From positions 1 to 50,167 of the forward strand of contig JADGRP010000210.1 in NCBI GenBank assembly GCA_017880805.1: a stretch of DNA of 50,167 nucleotides, read 5' to 3'. The stretch comes from Burkholderiales bacterium. GTDB lineage: Bacteria; Pseudomonadota; Gammaproteobacteria; Burkholderiales; Casimicrobiaceae. This document shows positions 9,488 to 18,418 of the stretch, in pieces. A program made the position numbers and the translations under genes. Below the pieces are notes generated by a model. That model was not told the origin of the DNA, made no database searches, and was given only the letters and a program-made list of their open reading frames with translations. Position 1 is the stretch's first letter. Each line of letters opens with the position of its first letter.

Positions 9488-10489
9488 ATGAAACGCTTGT
9501 TCGCAGCACTGTTGTTCATCGTGGCCGCGGTCGCCGCCCTGCCGGCGACGGCGCAGAAAACGGTCACCTTCGCCTATCAGGACATGATGAATCCCTGGCG
9601 CTGGGTGCAGCAAAGCCAGGAGATCGAAAAAGCGACCGGTTTCAAGATCAACTGGCGTCAGTTCGGCGGCGGCGGAGACGTCATCCGCGCCATGGCCTCG
9701 GGCGACGTGCAATTGGGCGAGGTCGGCTCGACCGGCGCCGCGACGGCAATCAGCCAGGGCATGGATGTCGAGCTGTTCTGGATCCTTGAGGATATCGCCG
9801 CGGCCGAAGCGCTGGTCGTGCGCAACGGCAGTGGCGTCAACACCATCGCCGATCTCAAAGGCAAGAAGGTCGGCACGCCGTTCGTGTCCACGTCGCATTT
9901 CCAGCTCCTGTATGCAATGCAAAAGGCCGGGCTGAAGGCCTCCGACGTGCAGGTGTTGAACATGCGTCCGCCGGAAATCGCTGCGGCGTGGAGTCGCGGC
10001 GACATCGACGCCACCTTTATTTGGGACCCGGTGCTGTCCAACGTCAAGAAGACCGGCAAGGTGCTGATGACGTCGGGCGACATCTGCAAGGCGGGGGCGT
10101 GCACGTTCGACGGTCTGATCGTCACGCGCAAGTTCGCGAAGGAGAACCCGGAGTTCATGGTCGCGCTGGTGAAGGCGCTGGCCAAGGCCGACGCCGACTA
10201 TCGCAGCAATCCGAAGACCTGGACCGGTGACCCTGCCAAGATCGCGGCGGTCGCCAAGTGGTCGGGCGGCAAGCCCGAGGAGGTCGCCGATGCGATGGCG
10301 CTGTATGGATTCCCCAGCTTGCAGCAACAGGCGTCAGCGGAATGGCTCGGCGGAGGCGCCAACGGTGCCGCGGCGAAGGCACTGACTCAACAGGCCAATT
10401 TCCTGAAGGATCAGGGCAGGTTGACCTCGGTCGCGCCGGATTACAGCAAGAACGTCTCGCTGGAATGGGTCACTCGGGCCATGAAGTAG
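9488..10489 (+). CDS. tauA: Taurine ABC transporter, periplasmic binding protein
   Basis: 333 residues with a signal peptide ending LPATAQ near residue 22. The mature part begins KTVTFAYQDMMNPWR, typical of the TauA/SsuA (NMT1-like) fold. Recognisable pieces are FGGGGDVIRAMASGDVQLGE, GSTGAATAISQG, a LKGKKVGTPFVSTSHF ligand-loop region, and RGDIDATFIWDPVLS. It would capture taurine and deliver it to TauC/TauB. A GGAGAG ribosome site precedes the ATG at 9488. A longer upstream frame exists but lies inside tpa. The tauB gene comes only after a 302-base gap holding a repeat, unlike the tight spacing usual in tauABC operons. Confidence 0.92.
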   Translation: MKRLFAALLFIVAAVAALPATAQKTVTFAYQDMMNPWRWVQQSQEIEKATGFKINWRQFGGGGDVIRAMASGDVQLGEVGSTGAATAISQGMDVELFWILEDIAAAEALVVRNGSGVNTIADLKGKKVGTPFVSTSHFQLLYAMQKAGLKASDVQVLNMRPPEIAAAWSRGDIDATFIWDPVLSNVKKTGKVLMTSGDICKAGACTFDGLIVTRKFAKENPEFMVALVKALAKADADYRSNPKTWTGDPAKIAAVAKWSGGKPEEVADAMALYGFPSLQQQASAEWLGGGANGAAAKALTQQANFLKDQGRLTSVAPDYSKNVSLEWVTRAMK

Positions 10490-10520
10490 CTGCGGGTCGA
10501 ATTGTAGTTTCGCAACGAGA

Positions 10521-10545
10521 ACGGCGGCGCGCGATGCGCCGTCGT
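10521..10545 (+). terminator. GC-rich hairpin after tauA, weak terminator candidate
   Basis: ACGGCGGCGC (10521-10530) pairs with GCGCCGTCGT (10536-10545) with one mismatch and a 5-base loop. The following bases CTATTTGG contain only a short T run, so it may slow or protect the tauA transcript rather than end it fully. Confidence 0.4.
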
Positions 10546-10605
10546 CTATTTGGAGCATCGAAGTCACACTTCGCAGCTTTGCGATGGCGCGAAAAACACC
10601 GGGTA

Positions 10606-10757
10606 CGTCATCCCCGCAAAAGCGGGGATCCATGTTGACTTGAGAAACGAATGGATTCCCGCTTGGCCGTTCCTCGAACCTTCGCCCTTCGGGCTTGTTT
10701 TCGCGGGAAAGAGGAATTTAAGAATTCGGGGGCCACGCGCATTTGCAACGCTCAATA
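10606..10757. repeat. Palindromic repeat pair with conserved tail, between tauA and tauB
   Basis: A first palindrome, GTCATCCCCGCAAAAGCGGGGATCCA (10607-10632, arms ATCCCCGC and GCGGGGAT), is followed 18 bases later by a second. The second starts GGATTCCCGC (10653) and closes at TCGCGGGAAAGAGG (10701-10714), with a long loop that contains its own small hairpin GCCC-TTC-GGGC. A tail with GAATTCGGGG..CACGC..TTTGCAACGCTCAAT (10722-10755) matches tails at 21848, 40781 and 40960. Together with the hairpin at 10521 this accounts for the whole 302-base gap between tauA and tauB. No ORF of note lies here. Confidence 0.8.
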
Positions 10758-10791
10758 TGCCCTGAGCGCCGAGTAACAACGGAATCGAACC

Positions 10792-11595
10792 TTGCCCTCG
10801 CTCGACATTCGAAATCTCGGTGTTCGCTACGCTACCAAGACGGGCACGGTCGAGGCGCTTTCCGACATCAATCTTGCAATGAGCGACGGCGATTTTGTCG
10901 TCGCGATCGGGGCCTCGGGCTGCGGCAAGACGACGCTCCTTTCCTGCATTGCCGGGTTTCTGCCGCCGACGCACGGAACGATCGAGCTCGACGGCAATCC
11001 TGTGACCGGCCCGGGCGCCGATCGCGGTGTGGTATTCCAGAAGCACGCGTTGATGCCCTGGCTCGACGTGGCCAAGAACGTCGAGTTTGGCTTGCGTATG
11101 CGCGGCGTTGCCGCGCCCGAGCGGCGAAGCGCCGCCATGGAGCAATTGCGCCTGGTCGGGCTCGACGAGTTCGCCGACCGGCCGATCTACGAGCTTTCCG
11201 GAGGCATGCAGCAGCGAGTGGGCATCGCTCGCGCGCTCGCTTCGGGTCCGCGGCTGATGTTGATGGACGAGCCGCTCGGCGCGCTGGACGCGTTCACGCG
11301 CGAATCGATCCAGGAGCTGATACTCGACGTCTGGCACGGCACCGGCAAGATGTGTTTTTTCATTACCCACAGCGTCGAGGAGGCGCTGTTTCTGGCGACA
11401 CATCTGGTCGTGATGACTCCCAGCCCAGGGCGAATTTCGCACGAATTCGACCTCGATTTCGGACGCCGCTTCCTCGAAACGCGCGACGCGCGCGCGATCA
11501 AGTCCGATCCTGAATTCATCCGCGTGCGCGAGGAAGTCCTCGCTGTCATCTTGCATCGGGATGCTTCTGGCACCGCAGCGGAAAGCGGCAAGTGA
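10792..11595 (+). CDS. tauB: Taurine ABC transporter, ATP-binding protein
   Basis: 267 residues, a complete ABC ATPase. Walker A is GASGCGKTT (about residues 43-51), the Q-loop [14 protein letters not shown], the signature LSGGMQQRV, Walker B RLMLMDEP, then a D-loop LGALDAFT and the switch histidine in [10 protein letters not shown]. It powers import of the substrate bound by TauA; nitrate/sulfonate/taurine importers form this family. The start is a TTG at 10792 in a poorly conserved ribosome site. No ATG exists between it and the first beta strand, so the TTG (or a GTG a few codons later) must be used. The upstream repeat may have replaced the original leader. It touches tauC: its stop is immediately followed by the tauC GTG. 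Confidence 0.93.
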   Translation: MPSLDIRNLGVRYATKTGTVEALSDINLAMSDGDFVVAIGASGCGKTTLLSCIAGFLPPTHGTIELDGNPVTGPGADRGVVFQKHALMPWLDVAKNVEFGLRMRGVAAPERRSAAMEQLRLVGLDEFADRPIYELSGGMQQRVGIARALASGPRLMLMDEPLGALDAFTRESIQELILDVWHGTGKMCFFITHSVEEALFLATHLVVMTPSPGRISHEFDLDFGRRFLETRDARAIKSDPEFIRVREEVLAVILHRDASGTAAESGK

Positions 11596-12477
11596 GTGCC
11601 ACGTGAGCGCCAAGTGACGGCTACGTCGACGCCAAGCGGGAAGGAAGCGGTCCCGGAGACCCGCGATAGCGACGCCACGCGTCCGAAGACGTCGGGCTAC
11701 TCGACACCGGGCGAGGGCCCGAGCACCGCGATCTCCGTGGTCACGATGCTTTCGCTTTTCGGGCTTTGGTGGGCCGCGAGCCACTTGGGCTGGATGCCGC
11801 CGCTGTTCCTTCCCACGCCGGAAACGGTGTTCCTGCGGCTTTGGGAATCAGCCCGCGGCGACCTCACCGACGCTCCGCTCGCCACGCATTTCGGCTGGTC
11901 GATGTTCCGGGTGTTCACCGCGTTCTTCCTCGCCTGCCTGACTGCGATACCAGTGGGCATCGCCATGGGCGTGTCGCGCATCGCCCGCGGCATCTTCGAT
12001 CCGCCGATCGAGTTTTATCGGCCATTGCCGCCGCTTGCCTACCTGCCGCTGATCATCATCTGGTTCGGCATCGACGAGCTTTCGAAGGTGCTGCTGATCT
12101 ACCTCGCCTGCTTCGCCCCGCTGGCGATGAGTTCCCGGGCGGGCGTGCGGTCGGTATCGCAGGAGCAAATTCACGCCGCGTACTCGATGGGCGCGTCGAA
12201 GTGGCAGGTGATCTGGCATGTGGTCATCCCCGCAGCCATGCCGGAGATTCTGACCGCGATGCGGATTTCGATCGGCTTCGGCTGGACCACGCTGGTCGCG
12301 GCCGAAATGGTCGCCGCGACCCACGGCCTCGGCCAGATGGTCCTCAACGCCTCGAACTTTCTGCGCACCGACATCGTCATCATGGGCATCGTCGTGATCG
12401 GCACGATCGCGTACCTGTTCGATCTCCTTATGCGCTACATCGAACGTATAGTCGTGCCGTGGAAAGGGAAGGTATGA
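11596..12477 (+). CDS. tauC: Taurine ABC transporter, permease protein
   Basis: 293 residues with six predicted membrane segments after a hydrophilic leader of about 45 residues. The EAA-type cytoplasmic loop is AAYSMGASKWQVIWHVVIPA (residues about 193-212), the contact site for the ATPase. FYRPLPPLAYLPLIIIWFGI is a typical TauC/SsuC stretch. It forms the inner-membrane channel of the tauABC importer. The GTG at 11596 directly abuts the tauB stop; another in-frame GTG at 11614 would shorten the leader by six residues. Both are compatible with translational coupling. Confidence 0.92.
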   Translation: MPRERQVTATSTPSGKEAVPETRDSDATRPKTSGYSTPGEGPSTAISVVTMLSLFGLWWAASHLGWMPPLFLPTPETVFLRLWESARGDLTDAPLATHFGWSMFRVFTAFFLACLTAIPVGIAMGVSRIARGIFDPPIEFYRPLPPLAYLPLIIIWFGIDELSKVLLIYLACFAPLAMSSRAGVRSVSQEQIHAAYSMGASKWQVIWHVVIPAAMPEILTAMRISIGFGWTTLVAAEMVAATHGLGQMVLNASNFLRTDIVIMGIVVIGTIAYLFDLLMRYIERIVVPWKGKV

Positions 12478-12499
12478 GGCGGATCTTTGGGCGATAGGA

Positions 12500-12560
12500 G
12501 GTTGACGGCTGGACCCCGCCGATTGCCGGCCATCGGCGCAGGGTTGACAGCGACCCCGCC
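12500..12560. promoter_or_regulatory. Imperfect direct repeat in the tauC-pta gap
   Basis: GGTTGAC-GGCTG-GACCCCGCC (12500-12520) is repeated as GGTTGAC-AGC-GACCCCGCC (12542-12560) with a 42-base pitch. Both copies contain a TTGAC -35-like core, but neither has a good -10 box at 17 bases. The pair may be an operator for pta or a small duplication; the sequence does not decide. Confidence 0.35.
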
Positions 12561-12578
12561 CTTTGCCACGCTCGACCA

Positions 12579-13553
12579 ATGATTAGCCGGCCGCACTTCC
12601 AAAAGCTCGTCGAGCAGGTTCGCAATTTCCCGCCGATGAAGACGGCGATTGTCTATCCGTGCGATCGCGATTCGCTGCAGATCGCGCTGTCGGGCCAATT
12701 CGCGGGCTATCTTGACCCCGTGCTCGTCGGGCCGGAAGCGCGCATCGCGGAAGCGGCGGCGCAGGCGGGCCTCGACTTGTCGCGCATCGAACGGGTCGAC
12801 ACCCCGGACGAGCCCTTTGCCGCGGCACAGCAAGCCGTTGCACTGGCGCGCAATGGCGCGGTCAGCGCCTTGATCAAGGGCAGCCTCTACCCCGACGATT
12901 TGATGCGCGCCGTGGCAGCTCCGGACTCCGGTTTGCGCGGCGAGCGCCGTCTCACCCATGCCTTTTATGTGGACGTGCCGAATTTCGCGCGTCCGTTTCT
13001 GCTCTCCGACGCGGTGCTGAACATCGCGCCGACGCTGGCCGCAAAGCGCGAAATCGTCCAGAACGCGATCGAGATGGCGCGTGCCGTGGGCATGACCGCG
13101 CCGCAGGTGGCCGTGCTGGCAGCGGTCGAAGGCGTCACAGCGGCTCTGCCGGCGACCGGCGATGCGGCTTCGCTCGCCAAAATGGCCGGTCAAGGCCTGA
13201 TCAACGGCGCGGTCGTTGAGGGACCCATTACCGTCGACAGCGCACTTTCTGCTGCTGCGGCGCGCGCCAATGGGATCGAATCCAAGATCGCCGGCGAGGT
13301 TGATGTGCTGATCGTCCCCAGCCTCGAATCGGGCGCGATGATGTTGCAGATGCTGACCGCAATGTTCAGTGCGCTCGCCGCCGGCGTGGTGCTCGGCGCC
13401 AGGGTACCTATCGTTCTTGCCAGCCGCAGTGACACCATGGAAGTGCGCATGGCCTCGTGCGTGCTGGCGTCGCTGGTCGCCCATTCGATGCAGATCGTCG
13501 AGAAGCGGCCCGCTGCTGCTGCCGCCGAAAGCGGCGTCCGCGTCGCGGCCTGA
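12579..13553 (+). CDS. pta: Phosphate acetyltransferase
   Basis: 324 residues, the short (catalytic domain only) type of phosphate acetyl/butyryl transferase. Visible family segments include GAVSALIKGSLYPDDLMRAV, RLTHAFYVDVP, and the C-terminal DVLIVPSLESGAMM and GVVLGARVPIVLASRSD region, which lines the CoA and phosphate sites. It converts acetyl phosphate, the product of Xsc, to acetyl-CoA, thereby connecting sulfonate breakdown to central metabolism. Short pta genes next to xsc are a known feature of taurine and sulfoacetate clusters. It may be co-transcribed with tauABC across a 101-base gap. No strong ribosome site is seen before the ATG. Confidence 0.88.
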   Translation: MISRPHFQKLVEQVRNFPPMKTAIVYPCDRDSLQIALSGQFAGYLDPVLVGPEARIAEAAAQAGLDLSRIERVDTPDEPFAAAQQAVALARNGAVSALIKGSLYPDDLMRAVAAPDSGLRGERRLTHAFYVDVPNFARPFLLSDAVLNIAPTLAAKREIVQNAIEMARAVGMTAPQVAVLAAVEGVTAALPATGDAASLAKMAGQGLINGAVVEGPITVDSALSAAAARANGIESKIAGEVDVLIVPSLESGAMMLQMLTAMFSALAAGVVLGARVPIVLASRSDTMEVRMASCVLASLVAHSMQIVEKRPAAAAAESGVRVAA

Positions 13554-13592
13554 TCCTTCCGCACGCGTTGCACGCAGCACGCTGATCGCTGC

Positions 13593-15452
13593 ATGATGGC
13601 GCCCTTGCCGCGCCATTTTCCGTCCATGTCTTCCCTAGCGCTGAGGCTGTTCCCGTTTCTGTCATGGCGGGATCGCATTACGCGCTTGACGCTCCGCGCC
13701 GATCTGCTGGCGGGGTTGGTCGGCGCACTGCTCGTCCTGCCGCAAGGCGTGGCATTCGCGACGCTTGCGGGCATGCCTCCAGAGTATGGATTGTACGGGG
13801 CCATGCTGCCGGCGGTGGTCGGTGCTCTCTGGGGATCCTCGTCGCATCTTGTCTCCGGCCCGACCAACGCCACGTCGCTGATGGTATTCGCGATGTTGGG
13901 CGCGCTGGCCACGCCTTTTTCGCAGGAATACATCCGGCTGGTGCTGACCTTGAATCTGATGATCGGCCTCATCAAGCTGGCCTTGGGCGTCGCCCGACTC
14001 GGCGCGCTGGTCAACTTCATTTCAACGACAGTCATCGTCGGCTTCACCGCAGGCGCAGGATTGCTGATCATCGCCGCGCAACTGCGCAACTTCTTCGGGT
14101 TGCAGGTTGCGCAGGAAGCGAGCTTCGCCGGCGCGATATCGACCTTTTTCGCTCACTTCGGAGCCATCGACGGCTGGACCGCGGCTGTCGGTTCAGTCAC
14201 GCTGGTTGCGGCGTTGGTGGGAAAGCGTCTGGTGCCGCGCATTCCGTACATGCTTACGGGCATGATTGTCGGCAGTGCATTCGCATATGCGCTCTCGCGC
14301 GCCGGCGTGGCGCATGTGACGACCATCGGTGCGCTGCCGTCCGCTTTTCCCGGGCTGTCGTTACCGGATTTCTCCGCCGGAACCTGGCGCACGCTCGCGC
14401 CGGCCGCACTTGCATTGACGCTGATCGGCCTGACCGAAGCGGTGTCCAGCGCGCGTGCGGTCGCAGCGCGATCCGGCGATCGGATCGACGGCAGCCAGGA
14501 GTTCATCGGTCAGGGATTGGCCAACATCGTCGGCGCGTTCACGTCCTCGTACCCGACGTCCGGGTCGTTCAACCGCAGCGGGGCGAATTTCGAGGCCGGG
14601 GCGCGCACGCCGCTCGCCGCCCTATTTTCAGCCGGCTTTCTGCTGCTCATTCTGTTGCTCGTCTCACCGCTGGCGGCGTACCTTCCACTGGCCGCCATGG
14701 CGGCATTGCTGTTCATGGTTGCCTGGGGCCTGATCGACTTTGCCCTCATACGCGCGACAGTGCGCGCGAGCCGCAGCGAAACGCTGGTGCTCATGGTTAC
14801 TTTCCTGTCGACACTGTCGCTGCAGCTCGAATTCGCGATTCTTGTCGGGGTGCTGTGTTCGCTGCTTGTGTATCTCAATCGGACCACGCACCCGGCGATC
14901 CACACGGTAGCACCGGATCCCGCGTCGCGGCAGCGTTCCTTCGTGTCCGTGACGTCCAACACCGTCGTGGAATGCCCGCAACTCGCGCTGGTGCGCGTCG
15001 ATGGCTCGTTGTTCTTCGGCGCAGTCGAACATGTGCACGAAGCGCTTGCGCGGGTGCGCGTGGCCGCTCCGGCCAAAGCTCATCTGCTGCTGATCGGAAG
15101 CGGCATCAATTTCGTCGACGTTGCCGGCGCCGAGCTGCTGTTGCACGAAGCGCAGACGCAGCGGGATCGTGGCGGTGCGCTTTACTTATGCAGTCTGAAG
15201 CCGGCGGTGATGACGATGCTGGAGCGTGGTGGCTTTCTGGAGCGACTCGGCCGCGACAACGTGTTCGCGACCAAGAACGCGGCGGTTCACGCCATCTATG
15301 CGCGTCTGGACAGCGCGACCTGTCGCTCGTGTTCCGCGAGGATCTTCGTCGAGTGCCAGACGCTGCTTCCTGACGGCGCTGCCCGCGCGGAGAGTGGAAA
15401 TCATTCTCCGGTGACCCGCGACGCTTACTTCGGCCGCACGCAGTCGACGTAG
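13593..15452 (+). CDS. SulP-family anion permease with STAS domain
   Basis: Up to 619 residues. The N-terminal half carries the SulP transmembrane core (about 10-14 segments to residue 430), including LVGALLVLPQGVAFATLAGM, SSHLVSGPTNATSL and FTSSYPTSGSFNRSGAN motifs. The C-terminal STAS domain follows (about 460-570). Family members move sulfate, bicarbonate or related anions. Beside a pathway that releases sulfite, a role in sulfate/sulfite handling is plausible but unproven; the direction of transport cannot be read. The start could be 13593 or the in-frame ATG at 13626, and neither has a clear ribosome site. Its last 28 bases overlap the convergent decarboxylase gene. Confidence 0.85.
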   Translation: MMAPLPRHFPSMSSLALRLFPFLSWRDRITRLTLRADLLAGLVGALLVLPQGVAFATLAGMPPEYGLYGAMLPAVVGALWGSSSHLVSGPTNATSLMVFAMLGALATPFSQEYIRLVLTLNLMIGLIKLALGVARLGALVNFISTTVIVGFTAGAGLLIIAAQLRNFFGLQVAQEASFAGAISTFFAHFGAIDGWTAAVGSVTLVAALVGKRLVPRIPYMLTGMIVGSAFAYALSRAGVAHVTTIGALPSAFPGLSLPDFSAGTWRTLAPAALALTLIGLTEAVSSARAVAARSGDRIDGSQEFIGQGLANIVGAFTSSYPTSGSFNRSGANFEAGARTPLAALFSAGFLLLILLLVSPLAAYLPLAAMAALLFMVAWGLIDFALIRATVRASRSETLVLMVTFLSTLSLQLEFAILVGVLCSLLVYLNRTTHPAIHTVAPDPASRQRSFVSVTSNTVVECPQLALVRVDGSLFFGAVEHVHEALARVRVAAPAKAHLLLIGSGINFVDVAGAELLLHEAQTQRDRGGALYLCSLKPAVMTMLERGGFLERLGRDNVFATKNAAVHAIYARLDSATCRSCSARIFVECQTLLPDGAARAESGNHSPVTRDAYFGRTQST

Positions 15453-17674
15453 TAGCGAAGCTTCCCTTCGTCGCTGGTTTCCACCAGGCCGTGGATGTCG
15501 GTATCGAATCCCGGAAACTGCTGGTTGAAGTTGCGCGCGAACTGCAGGAACTGGACGATGGTGCGGTTGAAGCGCTCGCCCGGAATCAGCAGTGGAATGC
15601 CCGGCGGATACGGTGTCAGCAGCACGCTGGTCACGCGGCCTTCGAGCTGGTCGATCTCGACGCGGTCGATCTCCCGATGCGCCATGCAGGCGAAAGCGTC
15701 CGACGGCTTCATCGACGGCTGCATGTCCGACAAATACATCACGGTCGTCACCCGTGCCACGTCGTGCGCCTTGTACATGTCGTGGATCTGCTGGCAGAGC
15801 TCGCGCAATCCCACGCGTTCGTATTTCGGCTGCTTTGCGCAGAACTCAGGCAGGATTTTCCAAAGCGGCTGATTCTTGTCGTAGTCGTCCTTGAACTGCT
15901 GCAGCGCCGTGACCAGTGTGTTCCAGCGGCCCTTGGTGATGCCGATGGTGAACATGATGAAAAAAGAATAGAGCCCGGTCTTTTCGACGATGACGCCGTG
16001 CTCAGCCAGGTACTTGGTGACGATCGACGCAGGTATGCCGGTCTTGGCGAACTTTCCGGACACGTCGAGGCCGGGCGTGATCACCGTCGCCTTGATCGGG
16101 TCGAGAATGTTGAAACCCGGCGCAAGCTCGCCGAAACCGTGCCACTTTTCGTTGGCCTTGAGGATCCAGTCGTCGCGCTTGCCGATCCCTTCGGCGGCGA
16201 GCTTTTCGGGGCCCCAGACCTTGAACCACCAATCCTTGCCCCATTCGTCGTCGACCTTGCGCATCGCGCGCCGGAAGTCGATCGCTTCCATGATCGACTC
16301 CTCGACCAGCGCGGTTCCGCCCGGCGCCTCCATCATCGCCGCCGACACGTCGCACGAGGCGATTATCGCGTACTGCGGCGAGGTTGAGGTGTGCATCAGG
16401 TATGCCTCGTTGAAGATGTGGCGGTCGAGCTTGCGGGTCTCGGACTCCTGGACGATGATCTGCGAGGCCTGCGAAATGCCGGCCAGCAGTTTATGGGTCG
16501 AGTGCGTCGCGAAAATGATCGCTTCCTTGCTGCGCGGCCGGTCCTTGCCGATCGCGTGCATGTCCTTGTAGAACTCGTGGAACGCGGCGTGCGGCAGCCA
16601 CGCCTCGTCGAAATGCAGCGTATCGATGCTGTCGGCGAGCGTCTGCTTGAGCATTTCGACGTTATAGGCGATGCCGTCGTACGTGCTCTGGGTGATCGTA
16701 AGAATCCGCGGCTTCTTGTTCTTCGCCGCGCGCGCAAACGGGTTGGCTTCGATCTTCTTGCGGATGTTCTCTGGCTTGAACTCGTCGAGCGCGATCGGCC
16801 CAATGATGCCGAGGTGATTGCGCTTTGGTGTGAGAAACACGGGGATCGCGCCGGTCATCGTGATCGCGTGCAGGATCGAGACGTGGCAGTTGCGATCGAC
16901 GACGACGATATCGTCCGGCGCGACGGTTGCATGCCACACCATCTTGTTCGACGTCGACGTGCCGTTGGTGACGAAAAAACAGTGATCGGCGTTGAAGATG
17001 CGCGCCGCGTTTCTCTCCGACGCGGCCACCGGACCGGTATGGTCCAGCAGCTGGCCCAACTCGTCGACCGCGTTGCAGACGTCGGCGCGCAGCATGTTCT
17101 CGCCGAAGAACTGGTGGAACATCTGTCCCACGGGGCTCTTGAGAAACGCCACTCCTCCCGAGTGCCCCGGACAATGCCATGAATACGATCCGTCCTGGGC
17201 GTAATGCACCAGCGCGCGAAAAAATGGCGGAGAAAGCGAATCGAGGTAGGACTTGGCCTCGCGGATGATGTGCCGCGCCACGAACTCCGGCGTGTCCTCG
17301 AACATGTGGATGAATCCGTGCAGCTCGCGCAGCACGTCGTTCGGAATGTGGCGCGAGGTCCGCGTCTCGCCGTAGAGATAGATCGGTATCTCGGCGTTGC
17401 GGAAACGGATCTCCTGGATGAAGGCGCGCAGGTTCACCACCGCCGGGTCGAGCTCCGGGCCGGGAGTGAACTCCTCGTCGTCGATCGACAGGATGAACGC
17501 CGACGCGCGCGATTGCTGCTGGGCGAACTGCGACAGGTCGCCGTAGCTGGTCACGCCGAGGATTTCCATGCCCTCCTTCTCGATCGCCGCCGCCAGCGCG
17601 CGTATGCCCAGCCCCGAAGTGTTTTCCGAGCGAAAATCTTCGTCGATGATGACAATGGGGAAGCGGAATTTCAT
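15425..17674 (-). CDS. Arginine/lysine/ornithine decarboxylase (PLP, fold I)
   Basis: 749 residues from the ATG at 17674. An N-terminal response-regulator-like wing domain spans about 1-125 and begins MKFRFPIVIIDED. The PLP domain begins with the SYSWHCPGHSGGVAF stretch. The cofactor lysine is in THSTHKLLAGISQ, preceded by LHFDEAWLPHAAFHEF. The C-terminal domain ends near DVEISTADVGT-type positions replaced here by PPGIPLLIPGERF. Such enzymes make a polyamine or its precursor (cadaverine, agmatine or putrescine) in the cytoplasm. Which amino acid is used cannot be told by eye. A GTG-type extension upstream to 17722 is open but does not resemble the family. Neighbourhood with dcd, apbC and metG is common in Betaproteobacteria. 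Confidence 0.88.
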   Translation of the reverse strand: MKFRFPIVIIDEDFRSENTSGLGIRALAAAIEKEGMEILGVTSYGDLSQFAQQQSRASAFILSIDDEEFTPGPELDPAVVNLRAFIQEIRFRNAEIPIYLYGETRTSRHIPNDVLRELHGFIHMFEDTPEFVARHIIREAKSYLDSLSPPFFRALVHYAQDGSYSWHCPGHSGGVAFLKSPVGQMFHQFFGENMLRADVCNAVDELGQLLDHTGPVAASERNAARIFNADHCFFVTNGTSTSNKMVWHATVAPDDIVVVDRNCHVSILHAITMTGAIPVFLTPKRNHLGIIGPIALDEFKPENIRKKIEANPFARAAKNKKPRILTITQSTYDGIAYNVEMLKQTLADSIDTLHFDEAWLPHAAFHEFYKDMHAIGKDRPRSKEAIIFATHSTHKLLAGISQASQIIVQESETRKLDRHIFNEAYLMHTSTSPQYAIIASCDVSAAMMEAPGGTALVEESIMEAIDFRRAMRKVDDEWGKDWWFKVWGPEKLAAEGIGKRDDWILKANEKWHGFGELAPGFNILDPIKATVITPGLDVSGKFAKTGIPASIVTKYLAEHGVIVEKTGLYSFFIMFTIGITKGRWNTLVTALQQFKDDYDKNQPLWKILPEFCAKQPKYERVGLRELCQQIHDMYKAHDVARVTTVMYLSDMQPSMKPSDAFACMAHREIDRVEIDQLEGRVTSVLLTPYPPGIPLLIPGERFNRTIVQFLQFARNFNQQFPGFDTDIHGLVETSDEGKLRYYVDCVRPK

Positions 17675-17854
17675 GGATGCGGTCCAGTGCCGGACTTGTC
17701 GCCGGCGGTTGCCAGTGGCCATCCCGACAGCCGCGGCACAAGCAGGCCGGGCAGGCGGGGTGGAAAGGCGCGAATTATGCGGCGATTCGGAGGGGAAGGC
17801 TACCGCCGGCGTCCAACGCCTCGAACGGGCCGCCGGGAGCGGCAGGCGCTCTTT

Positions 17855-18418
17855 TCAGATCTTGGGCAGCGTCACGCCTTGCTGCCCCTGATACTTGCCG
17901 CCACGGTCTTTGTACGAGGTCTCGCAGACTTCGTCGGACTCGAAGAAGATCACCTGCGCGATGCCCTCGTTGGCGTAGATTTTCGCGGGCAGCGGGGTGG
18001 TGTTGGAAAACTCCAGCGTGACGTAGCCTTCCCACTCGGGCTCGAACGGCGTGACATTGACGATAATGCCGCAGCGGGCGTACGTGCTCTTGCCCAGGCA
18101 GATCGTGAGCACGTTTCTCGGGATGCGGAAATACTCCACGGTGCGGGCGAGCGCAAACGAGTTTGGCGGGATGATGCACCAGTCGCCCCTGAAGTCGACA
18201 AATGACTTTTCATCGAAATTCTTCGGATCGACGATGGTCGAGTTGAGGTTGGTGAACAGCTTGAACTCATTCGAGCAGCGTATATCGTAGCCGTAGCTCG
18301 ACGTTCCATACGACACGATTTTCTTGCCGGCGACATCGCGCACCTGGCCGGATTCGAACGGCTCGATCATCTTGTGATCCCGCGCCATCCGGCGTATCCA
18401 TTTGTCGGACTTGATCAC
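17855..18418 (-). CDS. dcd: dCTP deaminase
   Basis: 187 residues, the normal length. It starts with a GTG at 18418 giving (M)[11 protein letters not shown], the family N-terminus; longer frames upstream are part of apbC. Key pieces are the nucleotide-binding [19 protein letters not shown] with catalytic glutamate in the TLEFSN segment, and QVIFFESD. It forms dUTP from dCTP, the main route to dTTP in many proteobacteria. Its start overlaps the apbC stop by four bases (GTGA), so the two are translationally coupled. The C-terminal tail [15 protein letters not shown] is typical. Confidence 0.95.
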   Translation of the reverse strand: MIKSDKWIRRMARDHKMIEPFESGQVRDVAGKKIVSYGTSSYGYDIRCSNEFKLFTNLNSTIVDPKNFDEKSFVDFRGDWCIIPPNSFALARTVEYFRIPRNVLTICLGKSTYARCGIIVNVTPFEPEWEGYVTLEFSNTTPLPAKIYANEGIAQVIFFESDEVCETSYKDRGGKYQGQQGVTLPKI

